A DNA stretch of 39,991 nucleotides, taken from assembly GCA_036493595.1 (NCBI GenBank), contig DASXPN010000059.1, positions 1 through 39,991 of the forward strand, given 5' to 3'. Positions 31,499-39,991 of this stretch are shown here, in pieces. The translations under genes and the position numbers were made by a program. Origin of the DNA: DATAES01 sp036493595 (GTDB lineage Bacteria > Actinomycetota > Acidimicrobiia > Acidimicrobiales > JACDCH01). How positions within the stretch are numbered: position 1 is the first letter of the stretch; each line of letters opens with the position of its first letter. The notes beneath the pieces were generated by a model, which made no database searches, was not told where the DNA came from, and was given only the letters and a program-made list of their open reading frames with translations.

Positions 31499-32886
31499 GA
31501 GACCACCTCTGCGATCGCAGCCGTTGCGGCCCGCTGGCGGCGCCAGTCGAGGTAGCCCAGGCTGACGGTCAACGCCAGACCGGTGATGCCGACGGGCCAA
31601 CCCAGCCCGATCGAACACCCCTCGTGCTTCAACAGTCGCAGCGACTCGCAGAACGACTCGAGCGGGCCCGTCGCCGACGCTGGTTGCGCGGTCGCGACCG
31701 ACGCGGCTCCCGCCGCCCCCGGCGCTCCCACGGTCAGAGAGGATGACGGCGATCCGGCCACCCCCGGCGTGTTGTTGATGACCGGCGGGATGAAGCCGGC
31801 ATCCACACCGAAGGGATTGCCGAGCACCAGGTCACCGGAGCTCGCTTCTGCCCCGCCGAGGGTGATGGTCATGAACCCGGTGCCGGAAACCACGTCGAGC
31901 GCGATGTCGCCGACGAGAAGGCCGCCCGCCGCCTTGCAATACGCGGAAGCGACCGCAGTGAAGACCTGCTCTCGCTGTGCGCGGGTGAGGTTCAGTGCGG
32001 GACCGACCGCCGCCTTCCCGGCCGGCGAGTCCTTCAGCGTGATCGTCAGCGGTGTGACTCGCAGCAAGTCATTCGGGCTCGTGAGGTGGACGACCTGAGG
32101 GAGGTCGACGGTGATTCCGGACGGTGCGAGCGCCGCGTTCAGCGCGGTCTGCACCGGCGCGAGCTGGTCGGTTGGAAGCGGCGCGCTGCCGACCGACGCG
32201 CTCGCCACGGAGAACGAACCCGCGATGTTCGGGCTGTCACCGGTGCGGTGCACCGCGTCCCATCGCAGCCCATGCAGTTGCGCGACTCCCGCGATGTCGA
32301 TGTCCATCGTCACGGTTGCCTCGGCCTGCCGAGCCTTGCCGTCGATGACCCCGGTGGTGGCGTCGGCCCTTCCGTTCTGGATCGAGACGACCGGACCGAG
32401 CGAGCTGGCGACGGTCGTGGCGGCAGCGTGAGCCGAGGGCGGCGACTTGGTCGCCTGCGCTTCCTGATGGCCCCCGCTGATCGCAGAGCCGGCGACCGGA
32501 GCCTGATCCTTGGCGTCGCTCTTGTCGCCTTCTCGGTTGTCGACGGTGGTCGGCTGCGGGACCTGATCGGGCGTCAGGGCGCCCTTCGAACCGTCGCACT
32601 GCTCCTCAGTGAGGGTGGTGCCGATGAGGCCGAGGTCGAGCACTTTGGCTTCGCTTTGCGCCAGCGAGTTGCTGAGCTGTGCCACCGCGACGCCGGAGTT
32701 CATGCCGAGTGACAGCTGGCCGACTCCGGGCGCGACCCCGGCCACGGTCGCCACCGCGTTGGCCTGGCCGTTGTGGAAGTCGCCATCGGCCTGCGACGCG
32801 TGGGCGGCGGCGATGGTGACGCCGAGCGTCATGGCGACGGACAGTGCTCCGGCAGTTGCCGTGCGGAAGAAGCGGGTTTGGCGCAT
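31495..32886 (-). CDS. Exported protein with C-terminal membrane anchor, first gene of the transporter operon
   Basis: 463-aa protein I cannot place in a named family. It has a signal peptide (MRQTRFFRTATAGALSVAMT to about AAAHA, residue 30), a long extracytoplasmic region rich in small residues and beta-strand patterns (GQLSLGMNSGVAVAQLSNSL; SIQNGRADATTGVIDGKARQ; ITVDLPQVVHLTSPNDLLRV), and a C-terminal membrane segment (about 430-448, GWPVGITGLALTVSLGYL) followed by the basic stop-transfer DWRRQR. A short cysteine pair (FCESLRLLKHEGC) precedes the anchor. ATG 32886 is the start. It is coupled by GTGA overlap to the binding protein gene, which suggests it works in ligand capture or anchoring at the cell surface. 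Confidence 0.75.
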   Translation of the reverse strand: MRQTRFFRTATAGALSVAMTLGVTIAAAHASQADGDFHNGQANAVATVAGVAPGVGQLSLGMNSGVAVAQLSNSLAQSEAKVLDLGLIGTTLTEEQCDGSKGALTPDQVPQPTTVDNREGDKSDAKDQAPVAGSAISGGHQEAQATKSPPSAHAAATTVASSLGPVVSIQNGRADATTGVIDGKARQAEATVTMDIDIAGVAQLHGLRWDAVHRTGDSPNIAGSFSVASASVGSAPLPTDQLAPVQTALNAALAPSGITVDLPQVVHLTSPNDLLRVTPLTITLKDSPAGKAAVGPALNLTRAQREQVFTAVASAYCKAAGGLLVGDIALDVVSGTGFMTITLGGAEASSGDLVLGNPFGVDAGFIPPVINNTPGVAGSPSSSLTVGAPGAAGAASVATAQPASATGPLESFCESLRLLKHEGCSIGLGWPVGITGLALTVSLGYLDWRRQRAATAAIAEVVS

Positions 32887-32980
32887 ACACCCCCCGGGGC
32901 CGGCGACCTCCCCCCTCGGAGGAACGCACTTTGTCTGGTTCGCCCTGCTTCTTCCAACTCCTCCCGGCCGCGGAGAAATA

Positions 32981-32997
32981 GTTGGCAGACGGCCAAC
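32981..32997. promoter_or_regulatory. Palindromic operator upstream of the FAD oxidoreductase operon
   Basis: GTTGGC-AGACG-GCCAAC is a perfect 6-bp inverted repeat with a 5-nt spacer, 14 nt upstream of the -10-like TACGAT. It matches the core of the operator at 24026-24054 (TTGGCNGAYGGCCAA in both). Confidence 0.7.
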
Positions 32998-33010
32998 CGG
33001 GCTCCTGACC

Positions 33011-33016
33011 TACGAT
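33011..33016 (+). promoter_or_regulatory. -10-like hexamer of the FAD oxidoreductase operon
   Basis: TACGAT; a start site about 7 nt downstream would give a 5' leader of around 40 nt containing the Shine-Dalgarno AAGGAG before GTG 33064. Confidence 0.45.
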
Positions 33017-33063
33017 CGACCGAACACCGTGGTCGGGTGCGCGGACGGCCCGAAGGAGCGGGG

Positions 33064-35178
33064 GTGCGAGAAAAGGTCGCGGTATTGGGGGGCGGCATTG
33101 CAGGCCTCACGGCCGCGCTCGAACTGAGCGCGACGCCGGAGCTACGCGCCCAGTACGAGGTCACGCTCTACCAGCTTGGCTGGCGCTGCGGCGGCAAGTG
33201 CGCGACCGGACGCAACGTCGCCAACGGCAGTCGCGTCGAGGAGCATGGCCTGCACCTGTGGTTCGGCGGTTACGACAACGCGTTCTCGGTCCTGGCCGAT
33301 TGCTACCGCGAGCTCGATCGGCCGCCTGGTCATCCGATCGCCACCATGGACGACGCGTGGAGTCCGCTGTCGAGCGTCGTGCTGTACGACAACTATGGCG
33401 GCCGTTGGTCGCACGTGTACCGGACGTTCGACATCGAACCCGGACGGCCATGGGACTCCGTCGAAGTCCCACGGTTCTGGGATCTCCTGGCGAACGTGTT
33501 GCACACCGTCGAGGCCCGGATCAGTTGGTTGCGGTCCGAGAGCGCGGGCCGGATGTCGGCGAGCCGTGTCGGGCCTGTCGGCCGGGTCCTTCGGCCCGTC
33601 GGTGACTGGTTGGAGCGTTTGATCGTTCGGATCGCAGTCGTGGTGGCGGAGTGGCATCACCGGCATCGACCGACCGGCCGAGCCAGCCGTCGCCGTGCGC
33701 ATCCCGTCGCGTGGCTCCTGGCCCAGGTCCGCGACCACTCGTGGCGGCGGCACGTGTGTGACCATCTCGGCGAAGATGCGATCCGGCATTCGTTCAGCGA
33801 GCTCGACATGATGCTCACGTCGATGATCGGCATCCTCCGTGACGAGTTGCTGTGGAACGGATTCGACAGCATCGACGACCTCGACTTCCGTGACTGGCTC
33901 GCGAAGCATGGCGCGCAGCCGACGACGCTCGACGGTCCCGACGTTCGCGTGGTCTACGACGAGTCCTTCGCCGACTCGACCGGCAGGGTCACCACCTCGA
34001 CCGACATGCCGAGGACCAACCGCGACGATCGAGGCGCGTTCGCCGCCGGCGCGGCCTTGTACGGGCTCGTCCGCACCCGTCTCCCGTACCGCGGCAGCGT
34101 GATGTGGCAAGCCAACGGTGGGATGGGCGACACCGCGATCGCGCCGATGTACGAGACGCTCGTGAAGCGGGGCGTCGACGTGAAGTTGTTCCAGAAGGTG
34201 ACGCGTCTCGCGGTGGATCGCGACCGGATGGTGATCGACCGCATCGACGTCGAGCAGCAAGCGACACCGATCGGTACCTACCAGCCACTCATCGACGTGA
34301 AGGGTCTGGCGTGCTGGCCGAACACGCCACGGTGGGATCTGCTCGAGCGCGGCGCTGACCTCGCCGCATCCGGCATCGACTTCGAAGCCGGCGACTCGGA
34401 GCCGCACGCGGCCATGACACCGCTCGTTCTCGGCCAGGACTTCGACAAGGTGGTGCTCGCGATATCCGCGGCCGCCCTTCCCGCGATCTGCGAGGAAGTG
34501 ATGAGCGCGAGCCCTGCCTTCAAGACAATGCTCGATCACACGCAGACCGTCATGACGCAGGCGTTCCAGCTGTGGCTGCAAACGACCCCCTCCGACCTGG
34601 GCTTCCCGTATGGCCACACCGCCACCACGAGCTTCGTCGAGCCGGTCGACACCGCGTGCGACAACTCACAGCTGTTGTGGTCGGAGGACTGGCCGGCCGA
34701 GTCCACGCCGAAATCGGTCTGGTACTTCTGCGGGGTGATGGACGACGTCGAGGGCGAGAACGATCCGGCGGACCCGCGTGATCGAGCCAAGGCCGCGGCG
34801 CTCGGCTATCTCGATGTCATCGGTGCGCAGTGGCCGGGCATCGTCGGTCCCGAGGGCTTCCGTTGGGATGTGCTCGCCGCGGTCGCGGCGGAGGACGACA
34901 TCGCGGGGCCGGCCCGGTTCGACACGCAGTACTGGCGGGCGAACGCGACGTCGACGGAGCGCTACGTGCAGACGATCCCCGGCTGGACGAAGTACCGCTT
35001 GCGGGCCGACGAGTCCGGACTCCACAACCTGTTCCTCGCCGGCGACTGGACGCGCAACGGCATGAACATCGGCGCGGTCGAAGCGACGGTGATGTCCGGC
35101 ATGCAGGCGTCGCGCGCGATCTGCGGTTCGCCGAAGAAGATCGCTTGGGACGGCCACGCGTGGCTGGTCGGCGCGTGA
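33064..35178 (+). CDS. FAD-dependent amine oxidase/desaturase-like oxidoreductase
   Basis: 704-aa flavoprotein of the amine oxidase / phytoene desaturase / hydroxysqualene dehydroxylase fold. The FAD motif GGGIAG is at residues 9-14 with RCGGKCATGRNVANGSRVEE for the second FAD contact, the substrate-side motif EHGLHLWFGGYDNA, and the C-terminal FAD segment LFLAGDWTRNGMNIGAVEAT. It is longer than HpnE (about 450 aa) because of a helical insert around residues 160-250, which may bind membranes or partners. GTG 33064 has AAGGAG upstream. It is the first gene of a coupled three-gene operon whose promoter carries the TTGGC palindrome. A long-chain isoprenoid or similar hydrophobic substrate is likely by family, but not shown. 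Confidence 0.85.
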   Translation: MREKVAVLGGGIAGLTAALELSATPELRAQYEVTLYQLGWRCGGKCATGRNVANGSRVEEHGLHLWFGGYDNAFSVLADCYRELDRPPGHPIATMDDAWSPLSSVVLYDNYGGRWSHVYRTFDIEPGRPWDSVEVPRFWDLLANVLHTVEARISWLRSESAGRMSASRVGPVGRVLRPVGDWLERLIVRIAVVVAEWHHRHRPTGRASRRRAHPVAWLLAQVRDHSWRRHVCDHLGEDAIRHSFSELDMMLTSMIGILRDELLWNGFDSIDDLDFRDWLAKHGAQPTTLDGPDVRVVYDESFADSTGRVTTSTDMPRTNRDDRGAFAAGAALYGLVRTRLPYRGSVMWQANGGMGDTAIAPMYETLVKRGVDVKLFQKVTRLAVDRDRMVIDRIDVEQQATPIGTYQPLIDVKGLACWPNTPRWDLLERGADLAASGIDFEAGDSEPHAAMTPLVLGQDFDKVVLAISAAALPAICEEVMSASPAFKTMLDHTQTVMTQAFQLWLQTTPSDLGFPYGHTATTSFVEPVDTACDNSQLLWSEDWPAESTPKSVWYFCGVMDDVEGENDPADPRDRAKAAALGYLDVIGAQWPGIVGPEGFRWDVLAAVAAEDDIAGPARFDTQYWRANATSTERYVQTIPGWTKYRLRADESGLHNLFLAGDWTRNGMNIGAVEATVMSGMQASRAICGSPKKIAWDGHAWLVGA

Positions 35179-38100
35179 ACCTCGAGGACGTCACGGCCCG
35201 GCCACGGGCGCTGCCGTCCGGACAGATCACGTTCCTGCTGACTGACGTCGTCGGATCGACACGGTTGTGGGAGTCGGTGCCGCACCTCATGCCTGACGCT
35301 TTGGCGCGCCACGAGTTGATGATCCGCACCGCCGTCGAGCGCAACGGAGGTGTGCTGCTGAAGTCGAAGGGCGAGGGCGACTCGACCTTCAACGTGTTCG
35401 GCCATGCCGGTGACGGTGTGCGTGCCGCACTCGACGCGCAGCGAGCGCTGCGGGACGAGCCATGGGCGCGCGAGTGCACCATCACCGTCCGCATGGCATT
35501 GCACACCGGCGAAGCCGTCGAGCGCGACGGCGACTACTTCGGTCGCACGGTGAACCGAGTGGCTCGACTGCGCGCCATCGCGAAGGGCGGCGAGGTGCTC
35601 GTCACGCTTGCGACCGTCCGGCTCGTCGGTCCCGACGTGCCGACTGGGGCGCGACTCGTCGAGCTCGGGCTCGAGCAGTTACGCGACCTCGATCATCCCG
35701 AGATCGTGCACCTGCTGACCGACCAGCCGGGAGAAGTACGGCGGGGCAAGGACGAACACCCGTTGCGCACGCTGCCGTTGCCGGCGCGCGTGCGGTCGGC
35801 GCAACACCAGCAGCCCATCGCCGGGCGCAAGGAAGAGCTCCATCGGCTGGAGCACGCGTGGGCGCGCACGACGGAGGGACATCCCGCGTTCGTCGTGGTC
35901 CAGGGTGAAGCCGGCATCGGCAAGACGCGGCTGACGAGCGAGTTCGCGACGTCGATCAAGGTTCGCGGTGGCATCGTGCTGGCAGGGCGGTGCGACGACT
36001 TGAGTGGCGCGCCGTACCAGCCGTTCGCCGAGGCGTACCGATTCGTGGCCGAGCGCATACCGGCGGACGAGTTGGCTTCGATGTCGCCGTCCCATGTCGA
36101 CGCGCTCGCTCGCCTCACCCCCGATCTCGTCGACTCACCGCCGACGATGACCACGGCCGAGGTCTCGCGAGAGCGCGAACACCTGCTCTACGCGATGAAC
36201 ACGTGGTTCGTGGCGCTCAGCGCGGAGGCGCCGGTGCTCTTCGTGCTCGAAGATCTCCACTGGGCGACGGAGACAACACTCGACATGCTGCGCAACCTCG
36301 TGCTCGACCCGAGTGCGGGACGGGTGATGGTGGTGGCCACGATGCGTCCCGCGTCCAGCGCGGGCGGCCCGCTGCAGCGGCTGCTCGCCGATGCCCACCA
36401 GTCGTCCTTCGCATTCGAGCAGCTGGATCTGCGTGGGCTGTCCTCGGGCGAGCTGTACGACCTGCTGGAGGGCGCAGAGCGGGCGGTCGGCCCGGACGCC
36501 GCCGCCGAGGTGCACGCGCTCACCAACGGCAACCCGCTGTTCGCGCTCGCGCTCGCGGTGTCGATGGAAGACGGCGAGTCGGCTGGCGGCGTGCACCAGC
36601 CGCTGCCGGACACGGTGCACGCGGTGCTCGCCCGCCAACTGGGTCAGCTCGGCGAGGCCGAGCTCGGCTTCTTTCGTTCCGCGGCGGTGCTCGGTACGAC
36701 GTTCGAGGTCGACCTTGCCGCGGAACTGGCGGATGTGTCGTCGGACGTGGTCGACGAAGCACTGGACGCAGGAGAGCGTTTCCGGATCGTGCGCGAGCAG
36801 TCGGCCGGTGTGCTGCACCTCTACGAGTTCGACCACGCACTCGTGGCGTCCGCGCTCGTCGAACAGCTCACTGCCATTCGCCGCCGCCGATTGCACGCGG
36901 GTGCGGCGCGGTTGGTCTCGACCGCGCGTCTCGTCGACGGTGATCGCGTCAGTCGGGTCGCGCACCACGCGGCAGAGGCGGGCAACGCGCTGCTGCCACT
37001 CGAGTCGATCACTGCCTTCCGCGAGGCCGCGTCGCACGCGCGCGACCGCATGGCTCTGCCCGAAGCGATCCATTGGCTGGGCCTGGCTCGGCCGCTGCTG
37101 GCGGCGGTGGACGACACTCGGCTCGGGCTCCGCATCGACATCGAATACGGCGCGGCGGCATTTGCGGCCGGCTCGCCGGGAGCGGATGCGATGCTGACGG
37201 AGATCGCCGAGCGATGCCTGCGACTCGGCGACCCAGAGTTGCTGGCGGATGCGCTGATCGCGTCGGACACGGGCGGCGGCAGCAACTACCTGCGAGTCAA
37301 CGCGACGCGCGTCAGGTTGATCGGCTCCGCTCTGGACATGCTTCCCGACGACGCCGACGCGCATCGAGCACGGCTGCTCGTGATGCTGGCGAACGAGCTC
37401 TTGTACGCGAGGGACGAGCACGAGCGGCGACTCGAGCTCGCCGACGACGCGCTCGTGATCGCGCGGCGACTCGGCGATCCCTCGGTGCTCGACGCGGTGT
37501 TCGATCACCGGCTCGGCTTGCTCGCTGGACCGCCGAACGTCGAGAAGCGACTGGCGGAGACGGGCGAGTTGCTCGAGCTGCTCGAGCAGGGCCGGGTGCC
37601 CGAGTACCGGCGCTTTTCCTTCCTCGGGTCGCGCAGCCAGGTGCTCCAGCAACTCGGCCGCGTCGAGGAAGGCCGGCAGTGTCTCGCCGAGATGCGGGAC
37701 ATGGCCGACGCCGACGCGCTCCTACCGAGGCAGCGGCTGTTCTTCGAGATGATCCAGGCGGGCTGGGAGCTGCTCGGCGGGAGGTTGGGCGCGGCCGAGG
37801 CATCGGTCCGTGCCGCGTTCCGGCTCGTGAAGTCGATCGGCGTCGACGCCATGGGCGCGGCGACGGCTCGTCAGATGCTCGGCGTGCGCTTCTGGCAGGA
37901 CCGAATCGACACGCTCCTCGAGGCGGTCGCGTTCGGCGTCACCATCAACCCCGTGCTTCGCGCTCACCACGCCTACTGGTTGCTGCAGGACGGGCGGGTC
38001 GACGAGTCCGCGCAGGTGTGGGCCGACTGGGACGACGACTCGATCGAAGCGTTGCTCGCGGTCGGTGGCACCGGAGAGTCGGCAGTGCTGGAGGCGGCCG

Positions 38101-38483
38101 CGGTGTGTGCCGCGTTCGACGGGGTCGATCGATGCGCCTTCTACTACTCGTTGCTCGAGCCCTACGGCGACCGCATCGTGAACCCGTACGCGCCCGACCA
38201 GCCAACCCACCACTATCTGGGATTGCTGGCCAACGCACGACGGGAGGCGGAGCTGGCGGAGTCACACTTCGTCGCGTCGATCGACTTCGCCCATGGCATC
38301 GACGCGCCCTTGATGGCGGCGCGATCCTCGCTCGAGCTGGCGCGGCTGCTCGTCGACTGGGACCGAGATGACGAGCGCGCCGTTGCACTGGCCCGCGACG
38401 CCGGTCGAGTGGGACGCGAGCGCGATGCGGCGTGGCTGACTCGCAACAGTGGCGACCTCCTCGGGAGCATCGGAGCGGTATGA
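35175..38483 (+). CDS. Class III nucleotide cyclase fused to AAA ATPase and helical repeats
   Basis: 1102-aa signalling protein. An N-terminal class III cyclase domain (about 15-185) has the metal aspartate D24 in TFLLTDVVGST, the GEGDS motif with D69, and N127/R131 in VNRVARL, so it could be catalytic; cAMP or cGMP cannot be chosen. An AAA/STAND-type ATPase follows, with Walker A GEAGIGKT (244-251) and Walker B LFVLEDLHWA (about 355-364). The C-terminal 600 residues are TPR-like helices, with no LuxR helix-turn-helix at the end. GTG 35175 overlaps the FAD gene stop by GTGA. Fusion of cyclase with STAND ATPase is typical of actinobacteria; the ligand sensed is unknown. Confidence 0.88.
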   Translation: MNLEDVTARPRALPSGQITFLLTDVVGSTRLWESVPHLMPDALARHELMIRTAVERNGGVLLKSKGEGDSTFNVFGHAGDGVRAALDAQRALRDEPWARECTITVRMALHTGEAVERDGDYFGRTVNRVARLRAIAKGGEVLVTLATVRLVGPDVPTGARLVELGLEQLRDLDHPEIVHLLTDQPGEVRRGKDEHPLRTLPLPARVRSAQHQQPIAGRKEELHRLEHAWARTTEGHPAFVVVQGEAGIGKTRLTSEFATSIKVRGGIVLAGRCDDLSGAPYQPFAEAYRFVAERIPADELASMSPSHVDALARLTPDLVDSPPTMTTAEVSREREHLLYAMNTWFVALSAEAPVLFVLEDLHWATETTLDMLRNLVLDPSAGRVMVVATMRPASSAGGPLQRLLADAHQSSFAFEQLDLRGLSSGELYDLLEGAERAVGPDAAAEVHALTNGNPLFALALAVSMEDGESAGGVHQPLPDTVHAVLARQLGQLGEAELGFFRSAAVLGTTFEVDLAAELADVSSDVVDEALDAGERFRIVREQSAGVLHLYEFDHALVASALVEQLTAIRRRRLHAGAARLVSTARLVDGDRVSRVAHHAAEAGNALLPLESITAFREAASHARDRMALPEAIHWLGLARPLLAAVDDTRLGLRIDIEYGAAAFAAGSPGADAMLTEIAERCLRLGDPELLADALIASDTGGGSNYLRVNATRVRLIGSALDMLPDDADAHRARLLVMLANELLYARDEHERRLELADDALVIARRLGDPSVLDAVFDHRLGLLAGPPNVEKRLAETGELLELLEQGRVPEYRRFSFLGSRSQVLQQLGRVEEGRQCLAEMRDMADADALLPRQRLFFEMIQAGWELLGGRLGAAEASVRAAFRLVKSIGVDAMGAATARQMLGVRFWQDRIDTLLEAVAFGVTINPVLRAHHAYWLLQDGRVDESAQVWADWDDDSIEALLAVGGTGESAVLEAAAVCAAFDGVDRCAFYYSLLEPYGDRIVNPYAPDQPTHHYLGLLANARREAELAESHFVASIDFAHGIDAPLMAARSSLELARLLVDWDRDDERAVALARDAGRVGRERDAAWLTRNSGDLLGSIGAV

Positions 38484-39604
38484 CACGAGAGCCGGCAGCC
38501 CTCCCCGTCGACGACGCGTCGATCGCGGCGATCGTGGCGATGCCACCCGGATCACTACGCAGTCACCTCGTCACGCAGACGTACCACCAGCTGGCGACGG
38601 CGGTCGGCGAGGTGTTGGGCGGCGAGGCCGTCAACTGGTTCCACTTCGGGACGTGGGCGTCGTGGTCGGTGGGCCGCATCGTCACGGGCGAGGTCTTCTC
38701 ACCAGTGGTCCGTCGATTTCTCGTCGGCGACGCCGACATGCTCGGCCAAGGACATCATCGGTTCCGCGCCGCAGCCGCCATCGAGGAGGTCGCGGCCGTG
38801 GTGGCGCGCGACTTGTGCGAGGGGAACATCGACGTCTTCTCGCAGATGGCCCCCGCCGGACTCGCCTTCGTCCGGAAGCACACCGCCGCGTCCGCTGACG
38901 AGCGTGAGGACGCCGCCACTCGGCTCGCGGACTTGGCGTCGTCCGCCGCGCCGGTGCTCGGCAAGCAGCGGCTGACGCTCGGGTTCGGCGCGTACGACGA
39001 CGCGCTCGCGGAGAACGATCCGGTGCGGCACACGCAACTGGTCCTGGCGGGCGCCATCGAGATGGGCGCGGAAGAGCAGTCGCGCCTGCAGCCGTTCGTG
39101 GCCCCGGCACTGTGCGCGGGAGTGACGGTCGCGTTCACGGCCATCGGCGATCGACTGGCTCGAACCCCGCTCGGCCGTGTGCGCGCGCTCGCGCGCGTGG
39201 GGCGCGCGATCACGGACGCGGTCGATCGCTCGTGGGACCGATGGATGACGCACTCGTTCATGGTGTTCGAGGAACCGGGCGAGCGGCTCCACCTCGGACG
39301 CGACGTGCCCCCCGTTGCCGGGCAACCGCTCATCCCACCGGCGGTGGCGAAGCCGGTCGTCCCCGCACTGGTCGACGTCATGGCGGAGTTCGACCGGACC
39401 CACGGCTCAGGTGTCGGCGACCGGTCGATCGACTGGGCCCTGTACGCGGACCGCATGGCCTGGATCGCCTGGTTCTTCCTCTCCCGCCTCGTCGACCAGC
39501 GCTTGCGCGAGCCGCCGTTCTCCGACCAGCAGGTACTCGTCCTCCGCGCCGCGCTCATCGCCGCGGGCCTCACCTTGTCACCGACCGCGGTACCGCCCGT
39601 CTGA
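38480..39604 (+). CDS. Uncharacterised 374-aa protein of the FAD/cyclase operon
   Basis: I do not recognise this family. It is largely helical and soluble, with a conserved-looking start (PGSLRSHLVTQTYHQLATAV, NWFHFGTWASWSVGRIVTGE), a segment IEMGAEEQSRLQPFVAPALC, and a C-terminal W-rich part (SIDWALYADRMAWIAWFFLS). Histidines at H56 (NWFHFG) and in the GQGHHRF segment might bind a metal or haem, but no motif supports a claim. It starts by ATGA overlap with the cyclase gene, so it is co-translated with the FAD enzyme and the cyclase. Convergent with the partial gene at the right edge. Confidence 0.75.
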   Translation: MTREPAALPVDDASIAAIVAMPPGSLRSHLVTQTYHQLATAVGEVLGGEAVNWFHFGTWASWSVGRIVTGEVFSPVVRRFLVGDADMLGQGHHRFRAAAAIEEVAAVVARDLCEGNIDVFSQMAPAGLAFVRKHTAASADEREDAATRLADLASSAAPVLGKQRLTLGFGAYDDALAENDPVRHTQLVLAGAIEMGAEEQSRLQPFVAPALCAGVTVAFTAIGDRLARTPLGRVRALARVGRAITDAVDRSWDRWMTHSFMVFEEPGERLHLGRDVPPVAGQPLIPPAVAKPVVPALVDVMAEFDRTHGSGVGDRSIDWALYADRMAWIAWFFLSRLVDQRLREPPFSDQQVLVLRAALIAAGLTLSPTAVPPV

Positions 39605-39619
39605 CCTCGCCGCCCGGAG

Positions 39620-39991
39620 TTACAGCGACCAGCGGGTGCGGACGTCGCGGACCTGCTGATCGAGTTGCGTCGGCAGTGAGAACGGGGGCCGGCTGCCCGT
39701 GCGTCCCGCACGCACGAAGGAGTCGAGTACCGCGGCCCCGACGTGACGGGAGATGACTCGGAGCATCTTGTTGTGTTGTTCGGCGAGACCGATCTGGCGA
39801 AGCAGCACCGCAACGCCGTCGAACAGGAACGCCAGCCCGTCGCGGTTGTCGACGCCGTCGATGGCGGCGATGTCCGGGCCGACACAAAAGCGCACGATCG
39901 ACGGCGGAAGACCGTGCAGGAGGGTCACGCGCATGCTCGACTGCATCGCACCCACGAGCGCGCCGGCCAGCAAGCGCGCGTCATCGCTCGG
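39620..39991 (-). CDS. Partial C-terminal part of a probable MpaB-like oxygenase
   Basis: The minus-strand frame is open to the window edge, so the N-terminus is missing; about 123 residues are seen. The end SMRVTLLHGLPPSIVRFCVG followed by PDIAAIDGVDN resembles the C-terminal helix region of DUF2236/MpaB-type oxygenases, where L.HGLP and a G.dIA..LG pattern recur. It then continues LLRQIGLAEQHNKMLRVISR and ends VRDVRTRWSL. The histidine helix that would confirm the family lies outside the window. If correct, it is a second MpaB-like gene, beside the FAD operon. Assignment is moderate at best. Confidence 0.5.
   Translation of the reverse strand, partial: PSDDARLLAGALVGAMQSSMRVTLLHGLPPSIVRFCVGPDIAAIDGVDNRDGLAFLFDGVAVLLRQIGLAEQHNKMLRVISRHVGAAVLDSFVRAGRTGSRPPFSLPTQLDQQVRDVRTRWSL

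Overview
The window is GC-rich, densely coded bacterial DNA, with many GTG/TTG starts, 4-nt ATGA/GTGA gene overlaps and -10-like hexamers lying directly against start codons. Together with the protein families seen (form I CO dehydrogenase, MpaB-type oxygenases, cyclase-AAA regulators, a fused Liv-type transporter, DUF6325/SHOCT pair) this points to an actinobacterium, most likely of the Acidimicrobiia type. That placement is inference; no rRNA or tRNA gene is present to test it.

Layout. 1-4.3 kb: an ABC exporter (ATPase plus FtsX-type permease, the latter cut by the window edge) divergent from a histidine kinase/response regulator pair. 4.3-8.8 kb: single genes, namely a SHOCT/DUF6325 pair, an isochorismatase-like hydrolase, an SQR-like flavoprotein, a PAP2 phosphatase, an exported PepSY-like protein and a truncated methyltransferase. 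8.8-10.2 kb: two SRPBCC genes with an ArsR repressor, preceded by two matching inverted repeats that look like its operators.

10.3-21.6 kb is the centrepiece: an aerobic molybdenum-copper carbon monoxide dehydrogenase locus. The minus-strand half encodes coxM, coxS, coxL (with the form I active-site loop AYRCSFR), an XdhC-YHS fusion, coxG and then five tiny single-pass membrane proteins. The plus-strand half encodes a second XdhC, CoxD (MoxR ATPase), CoxE (VWA) and small proteins including one GIY-YIG-like. The halves converge on a strong hairpin at 14391-14418. coxM appears to begin with ATC.

21.6-25.6 kb: a double-STAS protein, a non-coding stretch with a 97-nt palindromic cassette and GC-rich repeats, an aminoglycoside-phosphotransferase-fold kinase, a small alpha-beta-barrel protein, an MpaB-like oxygenase and a TetR regulator. 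25.6-32.9 kb: one minus-strand, translationally coupled operon for a Liv-type ABC importer in which both ATPases are fused into one protein and both permeases into another, with a membrane-anchored binding protein and two extra envelope proteins.

33.0-39.6 kb: a coupled plus-strand operon of a 704-aa FAD oxidoreductase, a 1102-aa cyclase/AAA signalling protein and a 374-aa unknown protein, converging on a partial gene that may be a second MpaB-like oxygenase. The promoters of the MpaB-like gene at 24 kb and of the FAD operon at 33 kb carry nearly the same palindrome (TTGGCNGAYGGCCAA), so the two loci probably share a repressor, plausibly the TetR protein at 24.9-25.6 kb.
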